A stretch of 64,000 nt of DNA from JAWKWH01 sp965204295. GTDB lineage: Bacteria > Pseudomonadota > Alphaproteobacteria > Rhizobiales > Rhizobiaceae. Every line of letters begins with the position of its first letter. The stretch's first letter is position 1. The translations under genes and the position numbers were made by a program. The stretch lies in contig OZ241973.1 in NCBI GenBank assembly GCA_965204295.1, positions 2,108,001 to 2,172,000 on the forward strand, in the 5' to 3' direction. This document shows positions 18,101-26,443 of this stretch, one piece after another. The notes below the pieces were generated by a model that ran no database searches, was not told where the DNA came from, and was given only the letters and a program-made list of their open reading frames with translations.

Positions 18101-20518
18101 GCCCGGACGGAGGAATTCGCGCGGGAAAAGGACGGGCTGGCGGGCGAGATCGCATCGCTGGGCGAGGATTATGCAAAGCGTCTGGATGGTCAGGCCGCCG
18201 ACTATGAGGAGCGGCTGGCCGCCCGGACGGAGGAATTCGCGCGGGAAAAGGACAGGCTGACGGGTCAGGTCGCATCGCTGGGCGATGAGCGCGACGCCAT
18301 TTCCGGCGAAGCGCAATATCTGAACGCGGCGAACAATGACCTGCGGGCGGCGTACGACGCGGCCAGCCTTGATCTTCGCCGCGAAAAGACAACCGTTCTT
18401 CGACCGATCTACCGGAACGTTTACGGCGCGGGCGGCAGGCTGATGCGCGGCGTCCTGCCGGAATCCGTTGTGCACTGGGTAAAGGACAAGGTTCCCGACC
18501 CGGACGGCGCGCGGTTCAATGGCGCTTCCCTGGATTTGCCTTATGCGCCGACCGGACCCGCCCGTCTTGAAGATGTTTCGCCCGGCGGCGGCAAACCGGA
18601 CGTTTTCGTGCTTTCGATCATCGACTGGGACTTCCGGATACAGCGTCCTCAACATATCGCGCGGGCTCTTTCGTCCGACCGTCGGGTTTTCTACGTCGAA
18701 ATGATGATGGAACGAGAGGAGCCGGCGGTGCGGAAGATCGCCGACAATCTTTGGGCCGTACGGCTGTCGATGGACGGCGCCGGCCACATTCAGCCCTATA
18801 GCGGAGAACCGGATGCCGACCGGCAGGCGGCATGGGTGCGGTCGTTTTTCGAGTTTTGCCGGGTTGTGGATGCTTCTCCGTTCAAGCAGATTGTCGTTCA
18901 GCACCCGTTCTGGTGGAACCTGGTCAGGCATCTTCCGCCCGAGTTCGAGATCGTCTTCGACTGCATGGACGATATCACGGGGTTCTCGAACACGAGCCGG
19001 GCCGTCATTGATCTTGAGAACGATCTGCTGAAGGGCTGCGACAAACTCGTGGTCAGTTCACAATATCTGTTTGACAAGCATCGTGACAAGGCCCCGGCGC
19101 TGATCCGCAATGGCGGCGACATCGATCATTTCAGCGCCGCCGCGGCGGCGGGTCCGGCGCCGTCGTTTCTCGCCGGGTCGGGATTTGAAAAGCGCGAGGG
19201 AACGATTGACGCGGGGTATGTGGGCGCGGTCGCCGAATGGTTCGATCATGAACTGATCAGGCGGACGGCGACGCAGAACCCCGACATACGGTTTCATATT
19301 TGCGGAGATGTGACGGCGCCGGAGCCGGCCGCGCTGGACGATCTGGACAACGTGCATCTGTACGGCGAGATCGCCTATGACGACGTGCCCGCGTTCATCC
19401 GGCAGATGGACGTCATGACGATTCCGTTCAAGCTGCTTCCGATCATCCATGCCTGCGATCCGGTCAAGTTTTATGAGCATTCGGCCATGGGCAAGCCGAC
19501 GGTGTCGACCAGGCTTCCGGAACTGATGCGGGCCGGGGAACTGATTTACTTCGCCGAGACCGCCGAACAGTACGGCGCACGGATCAGGGAGGCGTGCGCG
19601 GCCGGCGCGCTGCCCGAGTATCGGGACAAATTGCGGCTGTACGCCGCCGAAAACAGTTGGGCGCACCGGGGCGAAGAGTTCGATGCGGCGCTGGGCCGGT
19701 TTGCGAAAGTGTCGGTCGTCATCCTTGCGTTCGGCGACGCCCTATGGACCGGGACGACTCTCCAATCGTTGTTCGATGGCGGCGATCATTATCCCGATCT
19801 GGAGGTCATCGTCGTCGACAACGGATCGGACGACGCGACCCTGGCCGAACTGCGAAAGGCGTGCGCCTCGCATCCCGGCGTGAGACTGATCGAAAACGGC
19901 GAGAACCTGGGCTTCGCCCGGGGAAACAATGCGGGACTGTCCGCCGCCGCGGGCGAATATGTCGTGTTGCTCAACAACGACACCTATCTCGCGCCCGGCG
20001 CCATCCATGCGATGGTCCGCCACCTTCGCGACAATCCCGGGATCGGGGTGGTCGGTCCGCTGACCAACAATATCGGCAATGAGGCCAGGCTTGATGTGCA
20101 CTATGCCGACATGGCGGAAATGATCGACGTGGCGCGCTCGGTCACGACCGGATATCGCGGCGTATATTCGCCGGTGCGCGTATCGGCGTATTTCGCGGCG
20201 ATGTTCCGCACGGCCGACCTGGAGACGTTCGGCCTGTTGCCCGAAGAGTACGGGCGCGGAATGTTCGAGGACGACGATCACTGCGAGACGATAAGAAAGC
20301 ACGGTTTCATCTGCGCGCTGGCGGAAGACGCGTTTGTGCATCACCACCTGTCCGGCACGTTCTCGACGATCGGCGGCGATGAGAAACGGCGGCTGTTCGA
20401 GCGGAACCGGGAGATATTCGAAGCGAAATGGGGCGCTTGGATTCCGCATGAATACAGGTCCGACCGACCGGTGGGAAGCCTGTCCAATGACAATTTGAAG
20501 CCGACAGCGGACGAGTAG
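15158..20518 (+). CDS. Giant chimeric protein: sulfotransferase-like domain, repeat coiled coil, GT4-like and GT2-like glycosyltransferase domains
   Basis: About 1786 residues. Residues 1-250 look like a sulfotransferase: CILVLGMYGSGTSALTRMF resembles the PAPS 5'-phosphosulfate loop, and LIFRNPLEVMASL the 3'-phosphate region. Residues 330-1045 are a highly charged coiled coil built from tandem units: two of 104, three of 90, then five of 40 residues plus a half. Around residues 1145-1500 a GT4/GT1-type transferase follows (FVLSIIDWDFRIQRPQHIA, then CDPVKFYEHSAMGKPTVSTR with the acidic/EX7E-type nucleotide site). Residues 1515-1770 are a GT2 domain (VIVVDNGSDD, LGFARGNNAGLS, LLNNDTYLAPGA). No signal peptide or TM segment. 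The start at 15158 has GGGGG upstream; 15104 also opens the frame. Probable surface-glycan enzyme; the acceptor is unknown. Confidence 0.85.
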   Translation: MKSGNAVRCILVLGMYGSGTSALTRMFSLAGAALPRTLLGADEADETGCWEPERLVRYHDRLLSDLGSGWHDWKPLDFPSLPLSDRKTIHSDIKSILADEFGGRRLWVLKEPRICRFVPIYREVLSDMGVALSPVLIFRNPLEVMASLQRRGDWPVERSAADACLLWLRHVLDCEAATRGVKRSIASHASIVSDPVAALARIERKAKLDFPNKVDGLGEDIREFLDPASGGHEKGGGEAALEPMLRGWVEDAFSAMRALERNPGSKKARKTLDRVNEAFGASLPVIDAFGAASREALAHKHKLEEEAQARDAEAKRGESLRREDSARLESRILDLQTAVSEKSAVLKALEEEREQIRLDFEGLDRLTEEQKSRIGSLDRIAGEQSGQLDAIRRLFDVGEGDNRTIDEVIGAHLQSLQAEYDSRLNAQTEDHEGILNSQAADYEERLAARTEEFTREREQIRLDFEGLDQLTEEQKSRIESLDRIAGEQSGQLDAIRRLFDVGEGDNRTIDEVIGAHLQSLQAEYDSRLNAQAEDHAKRLDGQAADYEGRLAARTEEFTREREQIRLDFEGLDRIAGEQSEQLDAIRRLFDVGEGDNRTIDEVIGAHLHSLQAEYDSRLNAQAEDHAKRLDGQAADHEGRLAARTEEFAREREQARLDFESLDRIAGEQSGQLDAIRRLFDVGEGDNRTIDEVIGAHLHSLQAEYDSRLNAQAEDHAKRLDGQAADHEGRLAARTEEFAREREQARLDFESLDRIAGEQSGQLDAIRRLFDVGEGDNRTIDEVIGAHLHSLQAEYDSRLNAQAEDHAKRLDGQAADYEGRLAARTEEFAREKDRLTGQVASLGEDYAKRLDGQAADYEERLAARTEEFAREKDRLTGQVASLGEDYAKRLDGQAADYEERLAARMEEFAREKDRLTGQVASLGEDYAERLDGQAADYEERLAARMEEFAREKDGLTDQMASLGEDYAERLDGQAADYEERLAARTEEFAREKDGLAGEIASLGEDYAKRLDGQAADYEERLAARTEEFAREKDRLTGQVASLGDERDAISGEAQYLNAANNDLRAAYDAASLDLRREKTTVLRPIYRNVYGAGGRLMRGVLPESVVHWVKDKVPDPDGARFNGASLDLPYAPTGPARLEDVSPGGGKPDVFVLSIIDWDFRIQRPQHIARALSSDRRVFYVEMMMEREEPAVRKIADNLWAVRLSMDGAGHIQPYSGEPDADRQAAWVRSFFEFCRVVDASPFKQIVVQHPFWWNLVRHLPPEFEIVFDCMDDITGFSNTSRAVIDLENDLLKGCDKLVVSSQYLFDKHRDKAPALIRNGGDIDHFSAAAAAGPAPSFLAGSGFEKREGTIDAGYVGAVAEWFDHELIRRTATQNPDIRFHICGDVTAPEPAALDDLDNVHLYGEIAYDDVPAFIRQMDVMTIPFKLLPIIHACDPVKFYEHSAMGKPTVSTRLPELMRAGELIYFAETAEQYGARIREACAAGALPEYRDKLRLYAAENSWAHRGEEFDAALGRFAKVSVVILAFGDALWTGTTLQSLFDGGDHYPDLEVIVVDNGSDDATLAELRKACASHPGVRLIENGENLGFARGNNAGLSAAAGEYVVLLNNDTYLAPGAIHAMVRHLRDNPGIGVVGPLTNNIGNEARLDVHYADMAEMIDVARSVTTGYRGVYSPVRVSAYFAAMFRTADLETFGLLPEEYGRGMFEDDDHCETIRKHGFICALAEDAFVHHHLSGTFSTIGGDEKRRLFERNREIFEAKWGAWIPHEYRSDRPVGSLSNDNLKPTADE
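16211..17644 (+). repeat. Five tandem long coding repeats (312, 312, 270, 270, 270 bp)
   Basis: Units start at 16211, 16523, 16835, 17105 and 17375, each beginning at GAACGGGAGCA and encoding EREQ..LDFE.LD, then DRIAGEQS, LDAIRRLFDVGEGDNRTIDE, VIGAHL and SLQAEYDSRLNAQ. The long form differs from the short by 42 bp encoding a 14-residue block (TEEQKSRI region). The fourth and fifth units differ at only a few bases, so the last duplication is very recent. Confidence 0.95.
17645..18290 (+). repeat. Five tandem 120-bp coding repeats plus a partial copy
   Basis: Period exactly 120 bp; copies begin at about 17645, 17765, 17885, 18005 and 18125, with a partial one from 18245. Each encodes 40 residues of the form EKDRLTGQVASLGEDYAKRL followed by DGQAADYEERLAARTEEFAR. 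The second half of the unit is shared with the long repeats upstream, so both arrays descend from one ancestral segment. Confidence 0.95.
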
Positions 20519-20675
20519 GGCAATCCGCAAGATGAAGATCAGGCACATTGGCGAAATCGTCCGAAATGTCACCGCGAGCAGATACCGCGCTGTCGACGCA
20601 ACCGCCGCGGGTGACACGCGGGGAGGCGCGTCGGGCCAAGCTACAGCTGTGCGGGGGCAAGATGAGGAATTATCC
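20519..20675. other. Short spacer where base composition changes abruptly
   Basis: This stretch follows the stop of the chimeric gene. It is GC-rich to about 20665 and then turns sharply AT-rich, marking the left edge of an acquired segment. The frame crossing it (20532-20762) seems to be non-coding leader fused to the start of the decayed methyltransferase gene. Confidence 0.5.
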
Positions 20676-21276
20676 ATGAACAGGGAAAAAATAAGATACC
20701 TAGACAAAATAATTTCACTATCAAAAAATATATTGTGTAATAATAAATATGCCAATAAATAATTGTAAAATAATGAAATTACATCAATTATCGAATTAGA
20801 TAATAGATTTTATTATAATGATATAATTTTTGACAAAGAGCCTTACTATGGGGATGATATTTTTAGACTCGATACGATGCGGAATTTTTTTCGAAGAAAC
20901 CCATCAGTTTAGCGACGAGTTTGAGCCACCAAGTGATGACGATTTAGATAACCCGAAATGCTGCTTCTGGGGTAATCCGGCCTTCGGCGATTTGGATGCC
21001 ATTTTGTACTGGTCAATGATCAGAAAGTCCCGCCCGAAGCGTATATTAAGATCGGTTCGGGCTTCTCGACGCTGATTGCGGCCGAGGAACTAAGGAAAAA
21101 TGGAACCGACAAACTGACCTGTATCGAGCCCTATCCAAAAAAATGGCTGATATAGACTGCCATTCCCGAGATGGAACTCGTTCCCGAAAAAGTGCAGTCA
21201 CTCAACGCCAACTGGTTCAATGAACACCTTCAAAATGGAGATATTTTGTTCATTGATTCAACTCATACCACCGTCA
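20676..21276 (+). pseudogene. Decayed class I SAM-dependent methyltransferase gene
   Basis: An AT-rich gene start (MNREKIRYLDKIISLSKN, with GAGGAA upstream of the ATG) is followed by pieces in different frames. They are NNEITSIIELDNRFYYNDII then FDKEPYYGDDIFRLDTMRNF; next CCFWGNPAFGDLDAILYWSM then IRKSRPKRI; next KIGSGFSTLIAAEELRKNG then LTCIEPYPKKW. An in-frame TAG follows, then ELVPEKVQSLN and GDILFIDSTHT. GSGFST is SAM motif I, and CIEPYP and LFIDSTHT are the next conserved strands of this family. The order is right but several frameshifts and one stop separate them. The 3' end is lost at an IS630-like remnant. Confidence 0.7.
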
Positions 21277-22110
21277 TTAGATGTTGATCCTATTTGTATA
21301 ATCGCGTGTTGTGATTGAACGGACGGTGGCGGGATTGTTGGCGAAGACGTTCCAGGCTTTGCAGTAGCGGTCGACGATATCGTGGTATGAGTTGAAGACG
21401 GAGATGGCGGTCTTGTTGGCGCGCAGGCAGGCCCGGACGTTTTCGACGGGGTTGATCTGTGGAGCGTGGGGCGGCAGCGGCATGAGCGTGATGTTATCGG
21501 GAACGCGCAGCGCCCTTGCGCCGTGCCGGCGCGTCGGTCTCGGCGCGTTCGGGACAGACGGCGCCAAAGATGCAGGTCCATTCGCATCCGGTATTGCGCG
21601 GCGCCCTGCCGGCCGACACGCGCTTTGTGCCAGCACCACACCTCGATTTTCTTGCCGCGCACCGCATCGGGCAGGTCGGCCTGTACCTTGGCGGCAAAGT
21701 TTTCAAACGCCTCCCGGACCTGCGGGTCGGATTTCGGGCGGGCGCACCGAAAGGCGCCGAAACCCGAGCGCGGCAAACTGCCTGCCGTGCGTTCCTGCAT
21801 CGTCACACCCAAGCGCCTTTCGACCTCGCGTTGCAGACCGACACGCCGCCAGCCGACAACACCGTGCGTTTCCGGACCGGGGCCTGCGCGGACGCGCGCG
21901 GCAAGCGCGGCCTTCCGCGCCGCGTCGAGGCGTGGGTCACGCCCCGGCGCCCGGAAAGCCCCTCAAGACCTCCCTCGTTGTAGCGATGGAGCCAATCCCG
22001 TAGCGGCCGGCAGTCCATCCCGCAGTTTGCGGCTGCCGACTTGCGGTCGGGGCACCCTACGGAACCGATGCGACCGCCACCATACGCCGCGCGGCCCTGG
22101 TATCATGGCT
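21277..22110 (-). mobile_element. IS630-family transposase remnant (frameshifted)
   Basis: Pieces in separate frames reconstruct an IS630-type transposase read on the minus strand. They are a helix-turn-helix end (MDCRPLRDWLHRYNEGGLEG), a middle segment (AFENFAAKVQADLPDAVRGK then KIEVWCWHKARVG) and an intact C-terminus with the last catalytic acid (LPPHAPQINPVENVRACLRA, then VFNSYHDIVDRYCKAWNVFA). At least two frameshifts make it inactive. It abuts the truncated methyltransferase at about 21276; terminal inverted repeats were not recognised. Confidence 0.8.
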
Positions 22111-22354
22111 CCGGGAGCCGGCAGCACGGAGTTCCCTTGACGTCAAATCCGTCCGCGCGATCGCAACCACCATCAAAACCTCCATCCTTCGATGAAAGTG
22201 AACCGGAACCTGCACCATATGGAAATCCACAAAGGCGTCAGGCCCATTGGCCAGTGATATGAGGCCGGCTCAGTTTTTGGCTGCATTGAATTGTGGTTTC
22301 CTTTGAGGGTTGGATGTGGTTCAGGATCCATAACGGTGAAGGAGGCCGGTATGG

Positions 22355-22860
22355 ATGACGCGACCTTACCCGAATGATCTTCGTGAACGTATTGTTTCCG
22401 CGATGCAGGCTGGAGAGAGCCATCACCGGGCTGCGGAGCGGTTTGGAGTTGCGCCGTCGGGCGTTGTGAAGTGGAGACTGCGCGTGGCGCGGACCGGCTC
22501 GGTGAGGCCTGCGAAGATGGGCGGGTATCGCCGCCCGGTTCTGGAGCCGCATCGGGGTTGGCTGTTGGATCGGGTACGGAACTCTCCGGCCGTGTTGCAG
22601 GAGATGCCGGCGGAGTAGTGCGGGGGCGCGGTGAGCCACGATACTGTCTGGCGTTTTCTGCGCGGCTGCGGGTTCGGTTTCAAGAAAAAGACGCTGGTCG
22701 CCGATGAGTGCGAACGCGCGGACGTGAAACGCCGTCGCGAGCGGTGGCGGCGCCATTGAGGCCGGATCGACCCGCGCCGGTCGGTGTTCATCGACGAGAC
22801 CCGGGTGAAGACCAACATGGCGCCGCTCAGGGGCCGGGCGCCGAAAGGCAACGCCTGCCG
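22355..22860 (+). mobile_element. Second IS630-like transposase remnant, with in-frame stops and truncated 3'
   Basis: Begins MTRPYPNDLRERIVSAMQAG with a helix-turn-helix (HHRAAERFGVAPSGVVKWRL). It reads in one frame through a TAG at 22616-22618 to VSHDTVWRFLRGCGFGFKKK, through a TGA at 22757-22759 to RIDPRRSVFIDETRVKTNMA, where the first DDE Asp lies in the FIDET motif. It is cut about 20 residues later where an IS256-type end begins. It differs from the IS630 remnant next door and is in the opposite orientation. Confidence 0.82.
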
Positions 22861-23026
22861 AGAGTGTCCGATCTTCTGTGTATGACTGATCTGGTTCATG
22901 CTTTTGCATAAGGAAGCAAGGATGACGATTTCCAAGGAACGACTGGACGAACTTCTTCAGGGCTGTGAGCAGCCTGAAGACATGGTTGGCGATACAGGGA
23001 AGTCAAGGGTTTTGTATATCCATTAG
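22860..23026 (+). mobile_element. Left end of an IS256-family element with truncated transposase
   Basis: From 22860 the sequence GAGAGTGTCCGATCTTCTGT resembles an IS256-family terminal inverted repeat. A leader follows, then an ATG at 22922 with AAGGAAG upstream, coding MTISKERLDELLQGCEQPED, a typical IS256-transposase N-terminus. After about 28 codons the similarity stops and the frame ends at 23024-23026. The element is inserted in the IS630 remnant and then deleted. The family call rests on recalled patterns. Confidence 0.6.
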
Positions 23027-23123
23027 AGACATTTATGATAGACAAATTGGTTTGCGTGGCATATATTACAGGCAAAATGATTTATTACAGGCAAAATGAT
23101 TTGATTCTCAAATAATCCGATTT

Positions 23124-24274
23124 ATGAGAGATAAGATTGAAATGAAGCGCGAGGAACTCAATCTGTCTACGGTTGTGGACTACCATTATGGGAAATTTCC
23201 ACCAAAACTGGAAAGATATGAGACGCTCATGAAACAATTAGCGGCGACCGCCGCCGCGCTTGCCAGATTCGATTAGAACCTGCGGACACTGCGCAATAGT
23301 GAAATCCTGCTCGCCCCGCTTGGAAAGCAGGAAGCGGTGATTTCTTCGCGAATGGAAGGCGCGATAAGTACATTGGACGAAATTTTGCGTTATGAGGCTG
23401 AGGCCGAAAGCGATGGTGAAAGCGCTTCGGCCCGGTTCAGAAGCGAAATCATTGAGGTATTTCTTTACAGCCATGCAATGCGAATCGCGCAGCGGTCAAT
23501 GCGGGGTGGTCAACCGCTGTCACCATTTCTGCTAAGGTCCGCCCACAAGGCATTGCTGAGTTTTGGTCGGGGCGCTTCGAGGAAACCCCGAGAGTTTAAA
23601 ACCGAGCAAAATTATCTTGCCGACCGGACCCGGCGAAAAATCCTTTTCGTTCCCATAAAGCCGGAATTTTTGAACGATGGAATAACCGGGTTGTTTGAAT
23701 ACATCTCGGGAGAAGATCACGAGACTATCACCCGAACGGCCATTGCTCATGTGGAATTCGAAGCCCTTCATCCTTTCGAGGACGGAAACGGCCGCATCGG
23801 CAGAATGCTGATTCCATTGATGCTCTGGCAAGGGGGTGTTCTCAGTCAGCCCTATTTCTACGTCAGTTCATACCTTGAACAGAGAAAGACGAGTACATTG
23901 AACGAATGCGGCGGGTGTCCTCCGAGGGGGACTGGCTTGGCCGGGTTGAGTTCATGTTGACCGCCTTCCGGGAGGAGGCAATCAGGAATCTCGGGAAAGC
24001 GGAGAGCGTTCGTGAATTGTATGATGTAATGAAGGATAGATTTCGCGAATTGCTGCAATCGCAATGGAGTACCGTCGCGGCGGATTTTGTGTTCACGCGA
24101 CCGGTCTTCAAGGCAAGCCTTTTCACGGGTAAGTCGACAATTCCGCAGGCAACGGCATACAGATTTCTCAGGATTCTGCAGAATGAAAAAATTATCCGCA
24201 TAATCGAACCGGCCTCGGGTCGCAGGGCGGCTCTCTATTCGTTTGAACCGCTGCTTGAACTGGTGCGCGATTGA
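23124..24274 (+). pseudogene. Fic family protein gene, broken by an amber stop and a one-base deletion
   Basis: From ATG 23124 the frame runs KREELNLSTVVDYHYGKFPP to LARFD, then TAG (23274-23276), then NLRTLRNSEILLAPLGKQEA; homologues most likely have Gln there. The inhibitory-type motif SSRMEGAIS and the catalytic Fic motif HPFEDGNGRIGR are intact. At about 23885 an A-run is one base short; restoring it joins YLEQRK to DEYIERMRRVSSEGDW and the rest of the protein, ending with a winged-helix segment at 24274. Intact Fic proteins of this type AMPylate targets. Composition is less GC-rich than the flanks. Confidence 0.85.
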
Positions 24275-24338
24275 TACCCAGGTATCGATTTCAGCCAGCG
24301 ACGATACCGGATATCCAATCAAGGATCGCAAGGACAGG

Positions 24339-25787
24339 CTATGAGGGGGTCATACCCCGCGCCTCGGTCCCACCGACCGTCATCCGATCCATGCGCAAAT
24401 GCGGCTGGCCAACGCCTACCGGAACGCTCTGTCCCGCCTTGCCGCACATGCCGATGCCGGTATCGAGGGCCATGTCGTTCCCGATCATGGAGATCCGGCG
24501 CATGGCGTCGGGGCCGTTTCCGATCAGCATCGCTCCCTTGATCGGCCGGGTCACCTTGCCGTTTTCGATCTTGTAGGCTTCCGTGCAGCCGAAGACGAAT
24601 TTGCCCGACGTGATATCAACCTGTCCGCCGCCGAAAGACACCGCATAAACGCCATTGTCGACGGAGGCGATGATCTCCTCGGGCGTATGGCTTCCGCCAA
24701 GCATGTAGGTATTGGTCATGCGCGGCATCGGCCGGTGAGCATAGGATTCACGCCTTCCGTTGCCCGTCGGCTCCACACCCATCAGCCGGGCGTTCTGCCG
24801 GTCCTGCATGTAACCGACGAGTTTGCCGTCCTCAATCAGGACGTTACAGGCCGACGGAGTGCCTTCATCGTCGATGGTCAGCGACCCCCGCCGTTCGGCG
24901 ATCGCGCCGTCATCGACGACGGTGACGCCCTTCGCCGCGACCTGTTCGCCCATAAGGCCGGCAAACGCCGAAGTTTTCTTGCGGTTGAAGTCTCCCTCAA
25001 GCCCGTGACCGACCGCCTCGTGCAGCATCACGCCCGGCCAGCCCGCGCCCAGCACCACGTCGAACGCGCCGGCCGGTGCGGGGACCGCCTCCAAATTGAC
25101 GAGCGCCTGGCGCAGAGCTTCGGCGGCGGCCTCCTTCCAGGTTTTTTCCGCGATGAACGCGCCGAAGGATTTTCGCCCGCCCGCGCCGTATGACCCGGTT
25201 TCCTGCCGGTCGCCCTCGCCGGCGACGATCGATATATTCATCCGCACCAGGGGGCGCGCATCGCGCGCGAACGCGCCGTCACCGCGCAGTATTTCCACGT
25301 GCCGCCAGGAGGCGGTCAGCGAGGCGGTCACCTGTCGCACGCGCTCGTCGCGTCCGCGAACCCACTCATCGATTTCCTTTAGCAGTCCGGCCTTGGCCTC
25401 GAAGTCCGGCTCAAGAATGGGATTGGCGTCGCCGTACAGATGCCGGTTGGTCTTCTTCGGCCCCTCGGCCGCGATTCCCGCATAACCGATTCCCGCATAA
25501 CCGCCCCTGACGGCCGAGACCGAAGCGGCGGCGCGCCTCAGCGCCGCTTCCGACAGGTCCGACGAATGCGCATATCCGGTCGCTTCCCCGGCCACCGCCC
25601 TCAATCCGAATCCCCGATCGGTATTGAAGTCGGCGGTCTTCAGGCGTCCATTGTCGAAAACCAGCGATTCGCTCTCGCCATATTCGAGAAAAAGCTCCCC
25701 GTCGTCGGTGTCCTTTACGGTATCGGCGACCATCCGCCGGACCTTGTCCGGCGAAACGTCGAATGCGTCGAGAAGGCTGTCAGTCAC
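24339..25787 (-). CDS. tldD: Metalloprotease TldD
   Basis: 482 residues from a GTG (MTDSLLDAFDVSPDKVRRMV) with GGAGAA upstream. TldD pairs with TldE (PmbA) in a cytoplasmic zinc protease that trims unfolded peptides. The zinc motif HEAVGHGLEGDF (HExxxH) is clear, followed by the Gly-rich C-terminal domain (SFGGGQVDITSGKFVFGC, GAMLIGNGPDAM). A 15-bp tandem duplication gives GYAGIGYAGI around residues 95-105. tldE is not in the window. The frame open to 25847 lacks family similarity. Confidence 0.96.
   Translation of the reverse strand: MTDSLLDAFDVSPDKVRRMVADTVKDTDDGELFLEYGESESLVFDNGRLKTADFNTDRGFGLRAVAGEATGYAHSSDLSEAALRRAAASVSAVRGGYAGIGYAGIAAEGPKKTNRHLYGDANPILEPDFEAKAGLLKEIDEWVRGRDERVRQVTASLTASWRHVEILRGDGAFARDARPLVRMNISIVAGEGDRQETGSYGAGGRKSFGAFIAEKTWKEAAAEALRQALVNLEAVPAPAGAFDVVLGAGWPGVMLHEAVGHGLEGDFNRKKTSAFAGLMGEQVAAKGVTVVDDGAIAERRGSLTIDDEGTPSACNVLIEDGKLVGYMQDRQNARLMGVEPTGNGRRESYAHRPMPRMTNTYMLGGSHTPEEIIASVDNGVYAVSFGGGQVDITSGKFVFGCTEAYKIENGKVTRPIKGAMLIGNGPDAMRRISMIGNDMALDTGIGMCGKAGQSVPVGVGQPHLRMDRMTVGGTEARGMTPS
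25473..25502 (-). repeat. 15-bp tandem duplication within tldD
   Basis: GATTCCCGCATAACC occurs twice in direct succession (25473-25487, 25488-25502), encoding GYAGI twice without changing the frame. It lies in the N-terminal domain, away from the zinc site. Confidence 0.9.
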
Positions 25788-25930
25788 TGCGGTTCTCCGG
25801 TAGCCGGTCCGAATCCATATAGGCGGGAATTGACGGCGGCGCACCAATCGTTTCTCACGCCGGTCATCGGCATTCCCGGCGTCATGAAAAACGCTTGCCG
25901 GATCATCGTCGGCCCTCAGGCGATCGTGCG

Positions 25931-26443
25931 CTAGGGAAGGGAAGCGAAACCATCGGCGAAACCTGTCAAATCGACCGGGATTCCAATGCCTTCCTCAGGC
26001 GTCTGAAAAACGATGAAAGTGGCCGAACCGCCGGCTTTCAGCGTATCAACCAGTTGTTTTTCCAAAATAACCTCAGCGTAGCATCCGTCCTGAAAGCAGC
26101 GCACGAAATAGGCGCGGCCAATATCCTCGCCATCGACATTGAGGCCGAGACCGTTTGGAAGGAGAACGCCTAACGGCGCTAGGACGCGCAGAATTTCCGC
26201 CTTGTTATCGGCGGTTCTGAGCACAACGACGGACAGGCCGATTTCCGGCCGGTCTTCCGCAACGACATTTTGCATCATTGCGCACTGTTCGGTTGCCGCA
26301 CCCGCCGGCGTATCGCAGATGATCGACCAGGCGCCGTGTTCCGACCGGATCGTTCCCTGCTGCGCGAACGCTGATCCGGACAGGAAACCGATGCCGATCG
26401 ACCAGCAAAACAACGCCGTGACGGCTGAATTTATGGCCCGCAT
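25931..26443 (-). CDS. Invasion-associated locus B (IalB) family protein
   Basis: 170 residues from an ATG with GAGAGGACG upstream. A signal peptide (SIGIGFLSGSAFA) is followed by the IalB-type domain: HGAWSIICDTP, CAMMQNVV, LLPNGLGLNVDGEDIGRAYF, VRCFQDGCYAEVIL and a C-terminal FIVFQTPEEGIGIPVDLTGF. Four Cys are placed as in the family, likely as disulfides. IalB proteins are periplasmic or outer-membrane-associated and of unclear biochemical role; the name comes from Bartonella. Divergent from the cytochrome oxidase cluster. Confidence 0.9.
   Translation of the reverse strand: MRAINSAVTALFCWSIGIGFLSGSAFAQQGTIRSEHGAWSIICDTPAGAATEQCAMMQNVVAEDRPEIGLSVVVLRTADNKAEILRVLAPLGVLLPNGLGLNVDGEDIGRAYFVRCFQDGCYAEVILEKQLVDTLKAGGSATFIVFQTPEEGIGIPVDLTGFADGFASLP

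Noticed and set aside
16427..18931. Very long open frame on the minus strand opposite the coiled-coil gene
   Set aside because: It is the mirror of a repetitive, GC-rich coding region; the protein is low-complexity Arg/Pro/Leu-rich and has no recognisable domain.
15158..20518. Idea that the chimeric gene is an assembly join of separate genes
   Set aside because: The frame is continuous over 5.3 kb with consistent composition, and repeats are multiples of three; however, copy number itself could still be misassembled.
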